This document shows positions 43,921 through 56,037 of a stretch of DNA of 64,000 nucleotides, in pieces; position 1 is the stretch's first letter; every line of letters begins with the position of its first letter. The DNA is from Plantago ovata. Lineage: Eukaryota > Streptophyta > Magnoliopsida > Lamiales > Plantaginaceae. The position numbers and the translations under genes were made by a program. Where the stretch lies: NCBI GenBank assembly GCA_028274465.1, contig CM051456.1, positions 78,726,753-78,790,752 of the forward strand, in the 5' to 3' direction. Below the pieces are notes generated by a model. The model ran no database searches. It was given only the letters and a program-made list of their open reading frames with translations, and was not told where the DNA came from.

Positions 43921-45940
43921 TGAAAGTATATATGTCCTAGAGATAACCAACATTAAGGACGATATGTACTTTACCACATTCAGCTTATTGGTATTTATTT
44001 ATGTTACATTTATTTAAGCATACATAAATAAAATTGGCATTACATTTACTGGATAGATTATTTGGTTGTTTGAATTATTCTGTAAGGTGTTCCCAAGGAC
44101 TAAAGATAATCACCAAGTTAGTGGGAGCTTGCGTGTCAGAACTTAAGTCCTAAAATTAGCCACTAGTTGATGGTCATTGAGATATGGGATATCAATGATG
44201 CGATAGAGACTAGCATGTGTTGCATCAGATCCTTCGGGGATGTAGTAGTTCTCACTGCTGCGAATAGCTTGGTTATTCATGATGAACACATGGACACTTT
44301 GGAGAGTGTTGGCATACCCAGCCGAGAAACCATTTGGTAAATTCTATTTAAGTGTCTATGGGAGTATCGGATTGTAGGGTGATGTAATAGTCCTCAGACT
44401 TGAGGTCAATACTACATCATATGTGGAATAATATACTTTGACCATGCGCAACGCTTGCACTCTTAAAGTAGGGTGGATACGACATGCGTTGGGTATATTA
44501 GGAAACATATGGTGTGAGTGATTGGACCAAGATCAGGATTCATTCCTCCGAATAGATTCAAGGAGAGAATACTCTACATCTCATATTTAGTGCGATCATT
44601 AGTCAGTGGCCACTGAAAAGATATATGTCAAAATGGTGTTTGGACATAATCATCTAGATCGACTAAGAAGATTGAGAGACAATGGATGAGTTATTGGAAT
44701 AGATACTAATCCATATTCTAGATTCATTTGAGTATTCGAGAATGAAAGGACCGTATCATCAAAGTACTCTATATCACAGGCAGTTTGTATCTCCTCAACA
44801 AACGTTCCTTACATATTAGTATTGTCTAGTGATGATTGTCTAGGAATATTCACTGAGACCTTGATTTGATCATAGTCTGATATGTGAGGGCCTATGGGTC
44901 ATATACAACTAGGTGATCATTCTCCCGATTAAGCATTAGAGTAAATTAAATGTCAATTGGATTGATAACATTTGATTTACAATATTCAAGGGCATTTCAT
45001 TTGATGGAAATCATTAATTAAGTTAAAATTAGATTAATGACTTAATTACTATATTAAATAAAGTATCAATTGGATTGATAAATATTTAATTTAATATTAT
45101 TGAGAATGTTCTATTTGATAGAATTAATTAATTAAGTTGAATTGAATTCAATGGACTTAATTAATTTATACTTTTAGAAAGTAAATTAATTAAATTAGAT
45201 TTAATTAATAAAAGAAGAAAAGATTAATTAGATTAAATTAGATTTAATTAATTAAAATTAGAAATTGCATTTGAACAAATTTAGAATGGAGTTCAAGTGC
45301 TAAAAATCCAAAAGGGAAATGGAAAAGAGTTTTGGAAAAGGAAAAGAGTTTTGGTCTTCCTGGGACTCGAACTCAAGACCTCTCCTATGGGAACCGGGAG
45401 AACCAACCAACTAAGCCAAGCCCATGTAACTTAGTACACACGTTTTGCATGTATATATCCAGTCTGTGCGGCTGGTGTATAAAAAGGTTAGGGTTTTGAT
45501 ACGTGTTGGAGTTTGTTTGTGGCTTAGAGCTCTCCTCCTCTTTTGGATTTCTTCCACGGTTGTATTCGTTCTAACTTCTTTCTTTTCTTCTTTGATACAT
45601 TCTCATTTTATTATGATCTTTGAGATTTCTTGTTTTGCTTAATGTAGATTTTGAATATGGATTTCCTAGCATCCATGGAGAATTCATCAACGAAGAATTG
45701 AACTACGTTTGACTTGATCCTGAGGGTACGTAGGCAGCTTAGAATTGTTCTGAGTTCAGTCACAATCTTTAGAAGATAATCGAATGATTAGATCAATGAT
45801 TAATGGAAGCTAGAAGCTGGATAACGGGTATGTTATTTATGTGGAGCATGTTAAATAATCATTCAATCGATGATCCATGTAGGAAAATTTTCAAATTCCG
45901 CTGCATTAACCTTAGAAGTAATTTCCTACAATTTCTAACA
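43921..45940 (+). repeat. 3' LTR of G
   Basis: 2020 bp, slightly longer than the 5' LTR because of several short duplications. The tRNA-like block is at 45355-45425. Confidence 0.95.
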
Positions 45941-45945
45941 ATATA

Positions 45946-46566
45946 TAGCTGTCGGAAGCTCCTCGGCGGACCGCTTGGTACGTGGCGGTCCGCCTGGCAC
46001 GGACAACAAGTTTGCCAGTTTTTCCTCTACGTTCGAACAGAGATTCCGGGCGCGTCCGAACTTGGATTGGCACGTAAGACCACCGTTAGGTAGCTCTTCG
46101 AGTTAGCTACGCGTAGGTTATAACCTCATCCCAATCCAATATCATATGAAAGACTGGTGCCCAAAATATTGAAACTATGCAAATGGAACTTCCAGATTTC
46201 ACTTCAAAGGCTCCAAAATCTTCACCCAAACTCCGAATGAACTACCGTTTCCGCCTCATACAAGATATATCGAATCTTTCATATTCTCCTTGGCCTTGGG
46301 CACGGCTTTTAGCCACGAAACTTGATCTTTTGGCCTTGAAACTCGTCCCGGTACTCCTTGACACACCACGGGTGATCGTGTTGCACCAAAACTTCAATGT
46401 TTCGCCATGATTTACATCCAAAAGTGCGATTTTCACCTAAAACCTGAAAATAACAAAAGAAATGGAAACGTGACACTATTCTAACAAAATGCACTAAAAT
46501 GCATGCAAGAGGATAGCTAAATTGGTTAAAAAGAACTGAATGATAGTGTAAAAAACATTGTCATCA
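45946..46566 (-). repeat. 5' LTR of H, outer part
   Basis: It starts right after the G target duplication with GCTGTCGGAAGC and ends TTGTCATCA. The inverted-repeat cluster 45958-46000 holds GGCG-GTC-CGCC (45984-45994), next to the TATA box that G split. Confidence 0.85.
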
Positions 46567-47015
46567 CCCATTAAGGAGGTCCGTGGGCTTTGACCCAAAC
46601 ATCTTGACTAGGGTTTGGAGGGCATTATGACTTTTCGGGTCTCATGGAATATTCTGGAAGGCAGGCCCCACAGGGACCGACCATGGGTGGTCGACCTGGG
46701 TCCTCGTGCCTTCCTCTTATATTCATGGTCCGAGTAGTGCTCTGCCTAGTCTCTTTTGGAGGGTGTCACCTTGACGTAAGGTACTCCTCGAGCCCTAGAG
46801 ATGCTCCTCGCTCCCCACAACTGCCTTGTCCTTGTAGTGAGTTTATCTTGAGGTTCGGCCTCACAATGATGGTCGGACCATATGTTGGTCGATCCGCACT
46901 TAAGTGACATACTTGGGTGTGGTCGCGCCACTTGAGGGATGACCCTTGATGCCTCGTCGCGCTCTTAGAACGCTCCAGTTCGTACATGCGGACTGGACAT
47001 ATTTTAACACCGACA
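46567..47015 (-). repeat. Partial 3' LTR of I
   Basis: On the minus strand TGTCGGTGTTAAAATATG follows the tract ACTAGGGGGACATA. The far part is cut off by the H insertion. The boundary is inferred from the PPT and the TG start. Confidence 0.6.
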
Positions 47016-47031
47016 TATGTCCCCCTAGTTT

Positions 47032-47690
47032 CCAAGTATGTTTGTAGAAGGTTATTGAGGAACTATGTGGAAGTAGAGGTCGAGCAGAGCCTCGACTAGT
47101 AGCTGGAGAAAAAAGATTTCCGTAAGCGTGCCTTGGTAACTTTCCCTCCTCCTATCTCCCCCTCCCCCCTTTTTATAGGGTACGAGCAGACGTTGTTCGG
47201 ACCTTATAAAAGGGGTATATTTACTAGGTAGAGATCGAATTCAGGTAAGTATTCCTTGGTGGAAGTAGGGTTCTCGATTTTTGCCTCTTTGATATTCTTC
47301 TTGTTGATTGTCTCGAGGAGACAATTGTAAGGTGATGGAATGGAATGACTTCCTTCCTCTTTTTCTTTTTCTTGGCATTTTCTGTCTCGAGGATCCTTGT
47401 GAGACAGTGGCTCCTCGGTACCATACCAAGGCATTCTCTTGAATTTTCCTTCTCGGGTGATCGGTCCCTCATCTCTCTTCGGACTATCTACGCGACACGG
47501 TCCTTGTTCCACGAATTACCTTACATGGTTAGGTAATTCGCGTTTTCTCGAGAAGGTGTGTCGATGCGGGAGCATGGAGGGTAGATTGGTAAATTCATTA
47601 GGCGGCTGTGATCTGGGCAGTTGATAGTGGACACGTGTTCGATCTAGATGGAGCGAGGGTAGGCGACGGTTCGTATTCCGGAGATACCCT
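47032..47690. other. Non-coding region between LTR of I and the antisense gene
   Basis: No gene supported. Short ORFs on both strands overlap and show no family resemblance. Two TATA-like strings (TTTTATAGGG near 47169, TTATAAAAGG near 47206) are present. Confidence 0.5.
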
Positions 47691-48422
47691 TTTATAAATA
47701 GGCCAAGACCGATTCATTCTCCACTTTTCGCAACCGTTTTACTCAGAGCATAGAGAGAGAGCGAGGAGAACTTTAGAGCGATCGACAAGCAACCTGATCT
47801 ATACCGAGACAGATCGAGGACCTCTTTTCATGCCAATTACTTGCTAATTTCCGGTGAAATTTGAACTTCCGGCGCAGTTTCCGGTTTCTATCCTTCAACC
47901 AGACTTTTCCAAGTAAGTCCTTCTCCCTAATCCTTTGATTTCATGCTGTAAATCTCGTATGCCATCCATGTGTGTTTGAATCTTTCCGATCTTTCCTACA
48001 CTAAGCGTGATTACGTCGCCTGAGTCGTCGCCGGCGTACGGCGGACTCTCCTGCACTTAAAACTGACTTAAACGGACAGTAGAATTGCATGCTTTTCCCT
48101 CTTATCTTTTCGCAATTCCCCTTTTCCTCCTTAGGGTATCACCGTAACTATAAATTATGTTGATCGGGCTTATAGAAGTTTCGACCTTGTCGAACTTTGA
48201 GCGGTTGTTCGCTCGCTCTTATATGCTTGTTCTATGCTTCTGCTTGTACTCTTCGCGCCCGTTACTTGTCGTCTTTTTTGTAGAATAACTTCTTTTTATG
48301 GCACTTGTTCCTCGCCTTTTGAGATTTTTCTCCGTTCGAGAGGTCGAACATAGCAAAATACATAAATGGACCTCTCGAACTATTACCAACCATCCTTAAC
48401 TTTTTCTTGCCTACCTTTTAGG
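47691..48422 (+). promoter_or_regulatory. Promoter, leader and 5'UTR intron of the antisense gene in I
   Basis: A good TATA box (TTTATAAATA, 47691-47700) is followed about 30 bp later by a probable start site and a GA-rich leader. A donor AA/GTAAGTCC lies at 47913 and an acceptor TTTTAG ends at 48421, one base before the ATG. The predicted intron is about 509 bp. Confidence 0.6.
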
Positions 48423-51400
48423 ATGTCCGAGAGAAGCGACGACAGCCAAAACCGCCGCGAGGTCGGAGAGTACGAGAGCGACCATGATACGTCATCTGAT
48501 ACGTTAGAGATATCGACGACCTTCTTGGATGACACCCTCGAGCAGGTCTCCGTGGGTGAGGAGCAAGCCCATAAATCCGAGGAGGAGGAAGGTTCTGAAG
48601 AAGACGAGGAGGAACTCGAGGAGGGTGAAGAAGGCGATGATGCCAATGATGATGATGATGAGTCCGAGGAGGAAGAAGAAGAAGAAGCTGAGTATCGCCT
48701 AGTTACTCACAAAAGGCGTAAGAGTAGTGATAGCTTCATTGATGATAGGACCGAGGAGGAAGGCGGTTCCGCTAATCCTGGAGTGTCCTCCGAATTGATC
48801 ACTTTAGCCGCCCAAGTACATGGTCGAAACTACGAGGCTTTCGACATAGTTCCTCCTATGGACATCCAGGTGGAAAACATGGACGACACGGATCGACCAG
48901 ATCCCGCTCTTTGTTGGTTCGAGGAGGGCGAACACTCTATTCAACAGGGTGTTGTTATTGTGGAGTGTGATGATGATGACACTACTTCTCCAAGGACGAC
49001 TCCTCCCAAGAAGAAGGTTAAGTTCCCTCCTCAAACCACTCGTTGGACCGTGTTTACTGATGACGAGGACGAGTCTCCTCGTGCCATAAGGAACATACAT
49101 GTGAGTGAAGCTGGTCGGAGCACTGCTAGACTGTCATCTCCTTCCCTCTCCGAGATGAATAGGCAAGCCCAAAGGGACTTTCTTATTGGAAACAAATATG
49201 CTCCCGAGGAGGACACAAGTTACCATTCAGTAGATCCTCGGGCTATTGACTTCTCCTTCCATGGTGACAATGCGCGACGGATAAATCCCTTGGAAGAGAT
49301 CGAGTACCGTCAGCGTAGCGAGGCAAGAGCTACTGCCGAGGCAAGGGCTGCTGCTGAGGAGCCTCAACAACATGCTCCCGGTAAGGCCCCAAAGAAAGCG
49401 AGGAAATCTTCTCGCTCCAAGAAAAGTAAGAAGGCTGAGGCGGTCGAGGAGGAGCCTAAAGCGACAAAGGTGAACCAAAACAAGTTTACTCAAAGTGCCC
49501 TTACAGTAAACCTCCTAGATCCGGATGGTGAGAAGAACGAGGACGGTATAATTCCGACCACCGCCTCAACTGTCAAAGAAGATGAGATTTCTACTCTCCG
49601 ATGGACTCTTCCTGTTAGCAAGTTTGACATCGTCGTTCCCAAGGAGGATCAAACTTTTTATAATGCGCTTCCAGGTTACATGGCGGTCCACTGTCTCAGT
49701 CTAGATCGAGGATGAATCTTGCCATTCTGTGATGCTTTCCGCGACATCTTTAATACTCTTGGGATCGCTCCATGGCAACTCGTTCCTAGTGCCTTTGAAA
49801 CTCTTGTGTGCTTCGGAGTCTTTTGGAAGAAGCATGGGGTCGAGCTCAATTTTCACAACTTCAACCAGATTTTCAGAGTATCGATGAGCTTTGGTAACAA
49901 GTACTTCTACTACTTCAATGCTCGACCAGGCTTAGGCTTCATCATGGACGCCCCTTCCTCTTCGGGCTACAAGTGGTTCCACAGGTACTTTTACATAAGG
50001 AAGAAGAAGCTACCCGATATGAGCGACGAGGAGGCTGAGTGGGGCGTTCCTAAGCTTATGTATCGAGAACGTATTGCCGAGAAGCATCCACTGCCTGCCG
50101 AGTTGGATCCCTGGCTTTTGGAGCTCGAGGAGAAGAATAGGCGGGCCAATCCCGTGAAGTATTTTTATTTCCCATACTTAGCTGGCCTTTCCCCTTATGT
50201 TTACACGGGGTACACCGGCAATAGGTTCTCAAATGATGTGCTCTTCGGTATGCCTAGATAGTTTTTCATACTTGCCTTTTTCTCTACTCTTTGATTGTAG
50301 TGTCCTCGTTTTTTTTTTCGTCCTTCTCGCTCCGTTTTCTAACTTGTGTTTTTCTCTGCAGCTTACTAGTTTCATTGGATAATGCCGAGGACTCTTGTGG
50401 CAAAGGAAGAGCAGAGGAGGAAGCAGCGTATGACCATCAAGGATTCCAAAATCCTTGGCTCGCTCAATCTTTCTCCTCCTACGAGTGCTTCACACCACCG
50501 GGATGCTCTTGTGAAGGAAGGGCTCGAGATAAGAGAAAATCCTGTGAAGGCTCTTAAGAAGGCGGAGGAGGACGCGGCTGCTAAGAAGGCCGAGGAGGCC
50601 GCTGCTGGAGAACAGGAAAAGCGGCCCGAGAAGCCGGTATCGAAGAAGGATGCCGGAGCGAGGAAGCTCATTCTTGGAGGGACCAATGAGCCTCCCCGCA
50701 AAAAGAGCAAGACGGCTGCTCTAAGTCAGGAAGCGGAAGTGAAACGGCTCATCCAGTTGTCAGAACTGGATCGCGCCCATGAGCTCAGCATGTGCTCGCT
50801 CCAGGTAACTTCCTTATTTTCTCAAATAAAGTTCTAAGTTTGAAAATTACCTCTTCAATTATAGAACTTATCCTCCTCACTTTTTATTGCAGCTCGAGAA
50901 CTTGAAGGAGGCTTATGGCCAAGTTGCCGCCGATCGAGCAGATATCGAAATTGTTATCGAGGACTTGGAGAAGAAGCTCGCGGCTGAGAAGAACAAGAAC
51001 TAGGTCGCAGAGATAGAGACGGGCAAACTGTATGCCAAGGTTGACCTGCTCGAGAAGGAGCTTGCCAAAGAAAGGCAAAGGAACAAAGGCTACAAGGGGG
51101 CTTATGCCACCTTGTCGATCTGCATGGAGAAGTTCAAAAACAGCGTCCTCTCCTTCTTGAAAGGCAGCCGCTTGGAGACTGCTCGCGCCTTCATGGCCTC
51201 GGACACTTATAAAATTGCCCAGCAAGATGTTAAAGATGCGGCGTGCGAGGAGGGTTTCTTCTCTTGTATCGGCCAGCTTAAGCGGGTCGATCTGCTGCCT
51301 AAGGACTTTGATCCATATGCGCGCGAGGATATGCACGCCGGTCGATGAGAGGATCTCTCCCGCTATCCCGATGAGGAAATTACTGATGAAATACACCAAG

Positions 51401-51741
51401 CGTGCGAGTTCGGGGAACTGGTGACCAATCCAGAGGTTCCTTATCCGAGCAAGCCAACATATCTTCCGGCTTGGGTTCCCGAGTGCTTGAGGACCGGGAT
51501 CCTCTATCCTTTTGAGAAGGTGGCTCTTCACAATGCCTCATGGATCAAGGTGAGCGACCCAGTTCTTGGTCGCCCTCAAGACTTCGTCGAGCCTGAGCTA
51601 GTGGTGTACGAGAAGGCCATAAAAGAATCTCAAGAAAAGGAGCGAGATCCGCTCGAGATCCAGGAACTTCTTAGCCCAGCTCGAGGAGGAACTAGCGCAA
51701 CGGATCCCATAACCGATCTCACAGGTAGCCGAATAAGATGA
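48423..51741 (+). pseudogene. Antisense extra gene of I (Transposase_28, putative gypsy-type domain)
   Basis: It starts MSERSDDSQNRREVGEYESD. The first 150 residues are very acidic, then comes a Lys/Ala-rich basic part. The conserved domain near 49680-50250 contains LPFCDAFRDIFNTLGIAPWQ, NFHNFNQIF and YYFNARPG, the pattern of Transposase_28 (putative gypsy-type transposon domain) found in extra genes of Tat elements. A coiled-coil tail follows (LENLKEAYGQVAADRADIEI). Introns with good signals are predicted at about 50247-50360 (GTATGC to CTGCAG) and 50805-50892 (GTAACT to TTGCAG). It is transcribed toward integrase, tail to tail. The function is unknown. Broken in a few places. Confidence 0.75.
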
Positions 51742-52714
51742 AGCGAGGAGTCGTGCATTTGAAGGAGACTAAGAAGGCCGAGTATGCTCGGTAAAATAAT
51801 GTTGTATCTTTATTTCCTTAGAATGATTTCTGAACAACTTTTTTTTTTTTTTTTTGCTTTCTATTCGGCCCTTTGTGGCATGTGCTCGAACATCTTCCCC
51901 ATTTGTAATATGAATCGTAACTTCTCCATCTGTTCGACTTCTCAGTAAAATAATGTTGTTGCTCTTCGTTCTGAATTTCCATACTTGTGTATTTTGCTAA
52001 CTCCTTTTCAGTTATGACGTATAACTTTTTAGAGTAGTTAACCTAGTATGAATCAGAATCGAAGAGGTAAGCTATTCGCGCTTTCTCATAATGCGAAATT
52101 CAAGTGTTGATGACACTACTTTGAGAACTGCTCCTCGAGCTGTCAAAGCAGTCGATATGCTTGTTGAGATTTGTCTCCTTCTCGATATGGGACGAGCTTC
52201 CTCGAATCCCAAACTACTTCCTTGAGAAAATACGGAAAACATTCTAAGTGTAGAATTCTTCCTGTTCGCTTCCTTGGTTCTCCTCATTCTTATTCGCTTG
52301 AAATGTAGCTCGATGAGGCTTTTTCAGAGATAGGAAAATCGGGGAGTTATGGTTCAATAGGCAGGTCGAGCAGCTCTCTAGATCGAGTGATAGACGGCTC
52401 GAGCAACTCTTTAGATCGAGTAACCCTCTTTTTTCGTTTTAAGTATAGAGCCCTTACTTGAACACTTCTTTGTTGAAAGATATGCATTGCATTGATTTGT
52501 CGGAAATTCAATTACAATGGTGGGCTTCATCGCCGGCTTTCTTACAACTTTTTCCATACTTCTGAGGTTGCTCTACTTCAAACTTCTACTTCCTAAAAAC
52601 TTAAACCAAAAAAGAGGAGGGTACCTCTCACACAAGCTTGTGAGGAATCCCTCTCGATCCAAGAGTTGGGGGCCTTTCACAGGAGCTCTTCAAAAAGCTT
52701 GTTTCTCACACACC
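51742..52714. other. Convergent spacer between antisense gene and integrase (I)
   Basis: No gene is seen. It holds a T-run (51838-51855) and a two-unit repeat around CTCGAGCAACTCTTTAGATC (52363-52425). It probably contains both transcript ends. Confidence 0.55.
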
Positions 52715-53999
52715 TCAAGCGTAGAACCTCTGTAGGTTGGAAGTGTTCCAAGGGTTGTTCAGCATTCTGCCCTCCATGTCTTGAAGACGGTAGCTTCCAT
52801 TGGACCTTGCCTCAACAATCTTGTAGGGGCCTTCCCAGTTGGGTTGCATATTCCCAAGTTTGCCCAGGATGTTCGCTCTTCGGAGTACTAGGTCTCCTAC
52901 TTGGAAGTCTCTTTCCTTCACATTCTTGTTGTAGGCTCTCGCGATCAACGCTTGGAAACTCAGGATGTTGGCTAAAGCGATGCTTCCCGCTTCATCTAGC
53001 GTCTCTAGATCGAACATCCTCTCGGTATGATTGTCTTCGGGTTGATACCCTTGGATCCTGAGAGTTTCCATGGCCACTTCTGCTGGTATGACCGCTTCAG
53101 AACCATAAACTAGAGAGAAGGGGGTTTCCCTTGTGTCTATCTTCGAAGTTTTGCGATATGCCCATACCAATCCATCAAGCTCGTTGACCCAATCCTTGTT
53201 GGTAGTGAATCTCCTTCGCAAGTTATTGACGAGGATATTGTTGACGCCTTCGGTCTGCCCATTGGATTGAGGATATCCTACTGAGGTGTATCTCCTCTCA
53301 ATCTTCATTTCCTTGCACCACTCGTTGAACCTATGGCTGCAAAACTGAGAACCATTATCGGAGATGAGGACTCTAGGTAAGCCAAACCGACACATGATGT
53401 TTCTCCATACAAAGTTCATCACCCTTTGTTTGGTGACAGTGGACACTGCCTCAACTTCCGCCCATTTGGTAAAGTATTCAACCGCGACAATGATGAATTT
53501 CTTCTGCCGCGTGCCTCTTGGGAAAGGACCGACTATGTCGATACCCCAAATATCAAATGGGCAAGTGATCGAGATAGGCATAACGGGCTTGGCCGGGACA
53601 TTGACTAGATTGGCGTGAAATTGACACTCCTCGCACTTCCTCACGAATCAAGCAGCATCTTCGCGAACAGTTGGCCAGTAGTAGCCCTGGCGGATGACTT
53701 TTTGTGCAAGGGTTCTCCCACCAGCATGGTTCCCGCAACTTCCTTGGTGCATTTCTCCCAAAACTTTTTTCACTTCTTGCTCGGAGACACATCTCAAGTA
53801 CAAAGGATCTCTTATACAAGTGGTCTCCTTGTATGACGTACCGGCCAGCTTTTCCTTTGATTCTTCGTGGTTCAGCTTTGTCACGAGGAAGGCTACCGTT
53901 CATGAGATAGGTAGCGATCCCCTGCATCCAACTTGGTTGAGTATCAATGGCCAAGACATTTGGCTTTGATGACCATAGGGATGACGCATTGATTTTCAA
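52715..53999 (-). CDS. Integrase region of I
   Basis: The 309-residue open frame at 52715-53644 holds the integrase core: WGIDIVGPFPRGTRQKKFII near residue 32, LISDNGSQF near 92 and NGQTEGVNN near 128, giving the Asp/Asp/Glu triad. A C-terminal part has FQVGDLVLRRANILGK and WEGPYKIVEA. The zinc-binding N-terminal part continues toward 53999. In the family this enzyme joins element DNA to the chromosome. The end lies 0.97 kb from the end of the antisense gene. The core looks whole; the N-terminal part is broken. Confidence 0.9.
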
Positions 54000-55271
54000 G
54001 TATCACATTTCGGTTATCCACTCCTCCGGAGGCTGAAGCGTATTTTGATAGAGCATCCGCTCTTTGATTGAGATCTCTCGAGAATTTTTCAATCTCACAA
54101 CTTTCAAACTTTTGGATTTCCTCCGTGATGGCGCTCTTGTACTCGGCCAGTGAATCCTTCTTTGTTTTGAACTTTCCCGAGATTTGCTTCTCAGCCAGTT
54201 GAGAGTCAGTGAAGAGGTGGAGCTTCTTCACTTCAAGTGCTTTTTCCATACGTAGAGCTATGAGGATAGCCTCATACTCAACTTCATTATTGGAGACCGA
54301 AAAGCTTAGAGTAACTGCATACTCGAGCTCTGCTCCTCTTGGACTTTTGAAGTAGATTCCTATCCCGCCATTTTTTTCCTGAGGAAGATCCATCAACATG
54401 AAGAATCCACACATCCTCGTGGTCGGTGAGCTCTTTAGGTTTTGAAGAGACGTTCTCCTTAACCTTGGGCTCCTCGATTTTCTCTGCTAGGAATACCTCA
54501 TGTCTTTTCCTCTTTGATTGTGACATTTCTTTGAGTTCTTTCAGAGCATCTTATAGAGATTGCATTGCCTCGCTCTACCGTGGTCGCTCCTCGACCATCA
54601 TCATGACATTTTGGCTTTCTGGAGGGTTTTCCTCTGACACTTCCTTAGAGGGATACTCTACCAGGAAGTCGACAATAACTTGGGCTTTTTTGGCTAACAG
54701 TGCTTGGTAGTCAATGTCATACTCGCTCAACTCAATAGCCCACCTTGCTAGCCTTCCTGAGTTCTCTGGTTTTCACAGAACTTGCTTGAGAGGTTGCTTC
54801 GTTAGGACCACACCTTATGAGCTGCGAAGTAAGGCTTCAGTCTCCTTGCCGTGTAGACAAGAGCGAAGGATAGCCTTTCGATATCCATGTAATGTGTCTC
54901 GGCTCCAGCAAGTACTTTGCTCAAGTAGTAGATGGGCAAGTGGTCGTTTCCTTGGATTCTTACCAAGACCGAGCTAATGGCTTCCCCCATTGCTGCCAAG
55001 TACAAGTAAAGTACTTCTCCTTCCATGGGTTTTGATAAGAGTGGAGGGCAGAGTAGATACTCTTTGAGTTTCTCGAAAGCTTCCTCACTCTTTTGTACAC
55101 TCGAAGTGGTTGCTCTTTCGCAAAACTTTGAAAAAACGGAAGGTTCTTCTCGGCGGATCTTGAGATAAACCTGCTCAACGCGATGGACTTCCCTACCAAT
55201 TGTTGTACCTCAGATGGTTTGGGGCTGAGGAAGATCGAGGATGGCCTTGATTTTTTCGAGGTTCGCTTCAA
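53944..55271 (-). pseudogene. RNase H regions of I, including archaeal-type RNase H
   Basis: 55271-54800 matches the retroviral-type RNase H next to RT (AIALSRFISRSAEKNLPFF, IYYLSKVLAGAETHYMDIER). 54414-53944 is a second RNase H of archaeal type (NNEVEYEAILIALRMEKAL, KLHLFTDSQL, NQRADALSKYAS). The dual RNase H is diagnostic of the Tat lineage. RNase H removes RNA from the RNA/DNA hybrid. Several breaks. Confidence 0.8.
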
Positions 55272-56037
55272 TTCCTGTTTCTGTTACCATGTAACCGAGG
55301 AACTTCCCTCCTTTGACCCCAAAGGTGCATTTGGTTGGATTGAGCTTCATGCCGTACTTCCTTAAAATCGAGAAGCCCCTTGTTAGGTACCCTACATGTT
55401 GCTCCTCGGTCTTACTCTTGACTAGCATGTCATTGACATATACCTCCATTGTTTTTCCGAGTTCTTCCTTAAAAATTTTGTTGACCAACCTTTGGTAGGT
55501 TGCTCCGGCGTTTTTTAGACAAAAGGGCATCACGTTGAAGCAATATAAATTTCCGTTTGCAAAGAAGGCGGTCTTTGTCACATCATCTTTGGCCATTTTG
55601 ACTTGGTAGAACCCCTGGTATGCATCCATGAAACTCAAGAGGGCACATCCTGCTGTGGAGTCGACCAGCTGGTCGATCCGGGGTAGTGGGTAGGGATCCT
55701 TCGGGCAAAACTTGTTAAGTCTCGTGAAGTTGTTGCACATTCTCCACTTGCCGGGTCCTTTCTCTACAAGGACTACATTGCAAACTCAGTCGGAATATCT
55801 TACTTCTTTGATGTGGCCAGCCTTAAGTAATCTTTGCACCTCTGCCTCGATGATGGCATTATGTTCCACATTGAAGTCTCTTCGCTTTTCTCGAATATGG
55901 GTGATTGATGGATCGACGTTCAGACGGTGAACCGCGACCCTTGGGTCAATCCCCTTGAGGTCCTCGGTACTCCACGCGAAGATGTCGTTGTTATCTCTTA
56001 AACGTTGAATGAGCTTCATTCTTACTTCAGCGGTCAT
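55210..56037 (-). pseudogene. Reverse transcriptase region of I
   Basis: It includes FAWSTEDLKGIDPRVAVHRL upstream, then PYPLPRIDQLVDSTAGCALL, SFMDAYQGFYQVKM, FNVMPFCLKNAGATYQRLVN and NPTKCTFGVKGGKFLGYMV, which are RT motifs in order. The catalytic-motif region is near 55430. Tat-type by comparison with known phrases. It is broken in a few places. Confidence 0.85.

Larger units (their letters stand above)
31486..45940 (+). mobile_element. LTR element G without recognisable gag-pol (LARD-like)
   Basis: 14.45 kb with LTRs 31486-33462 and 43921-45940, target duplication ATATA (31481-31485 and 45941-45945), Met PBS and PPT. Excluding the nested Mutator-like element, about 6 kb of internal sequence shows no clear gag, protease, RT or integrase. 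A short ORF at 41955-42185 has an LDTCYSF phrase that might be a protease relic, but this is weak. It resembles large retrotransposon derivatives that rely on other elements. LTRs differ at roughly 38 sites by eye (about 1.9%), giving about 0.7-1.4 million years. Confidence 0.85.
11155..46566 (-). mobile_element. Athila-like element H, host of nested elements
   Basis: On the minus strand: 5' LTR (46566 to 30594, split by G), PBS 30590-30573, gag N-terminal part 30482-30104, element C inserted in gag, the rest of gag and protease 12905-11250, then the CCGGG hairpin and the B' LTR. The two gag parts are flanked by the C target duplication TCCAT (12906-12910 and 30104-30108), which shows they belong to one element. 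The 5' LTR abuts the LTR of element I, with CCCAT as a candidate target duplication. H is older than C, F and G. It carries few breaks other than the insertions. Confidence 0.8.

Noticed and set aside
47204-47512. Overlapping minus-strand frames between LTR I and the antisense gene
   Set aside because: Three frames are open by chance over the same DNA, with no recognisable domain and no conserved start.
48383-48646. Ser-rich minus-strand frame opposite the acidic part of the antisense gene
   Set aside because: It is the complement of GAG/GAA codon runs and has no independent support.
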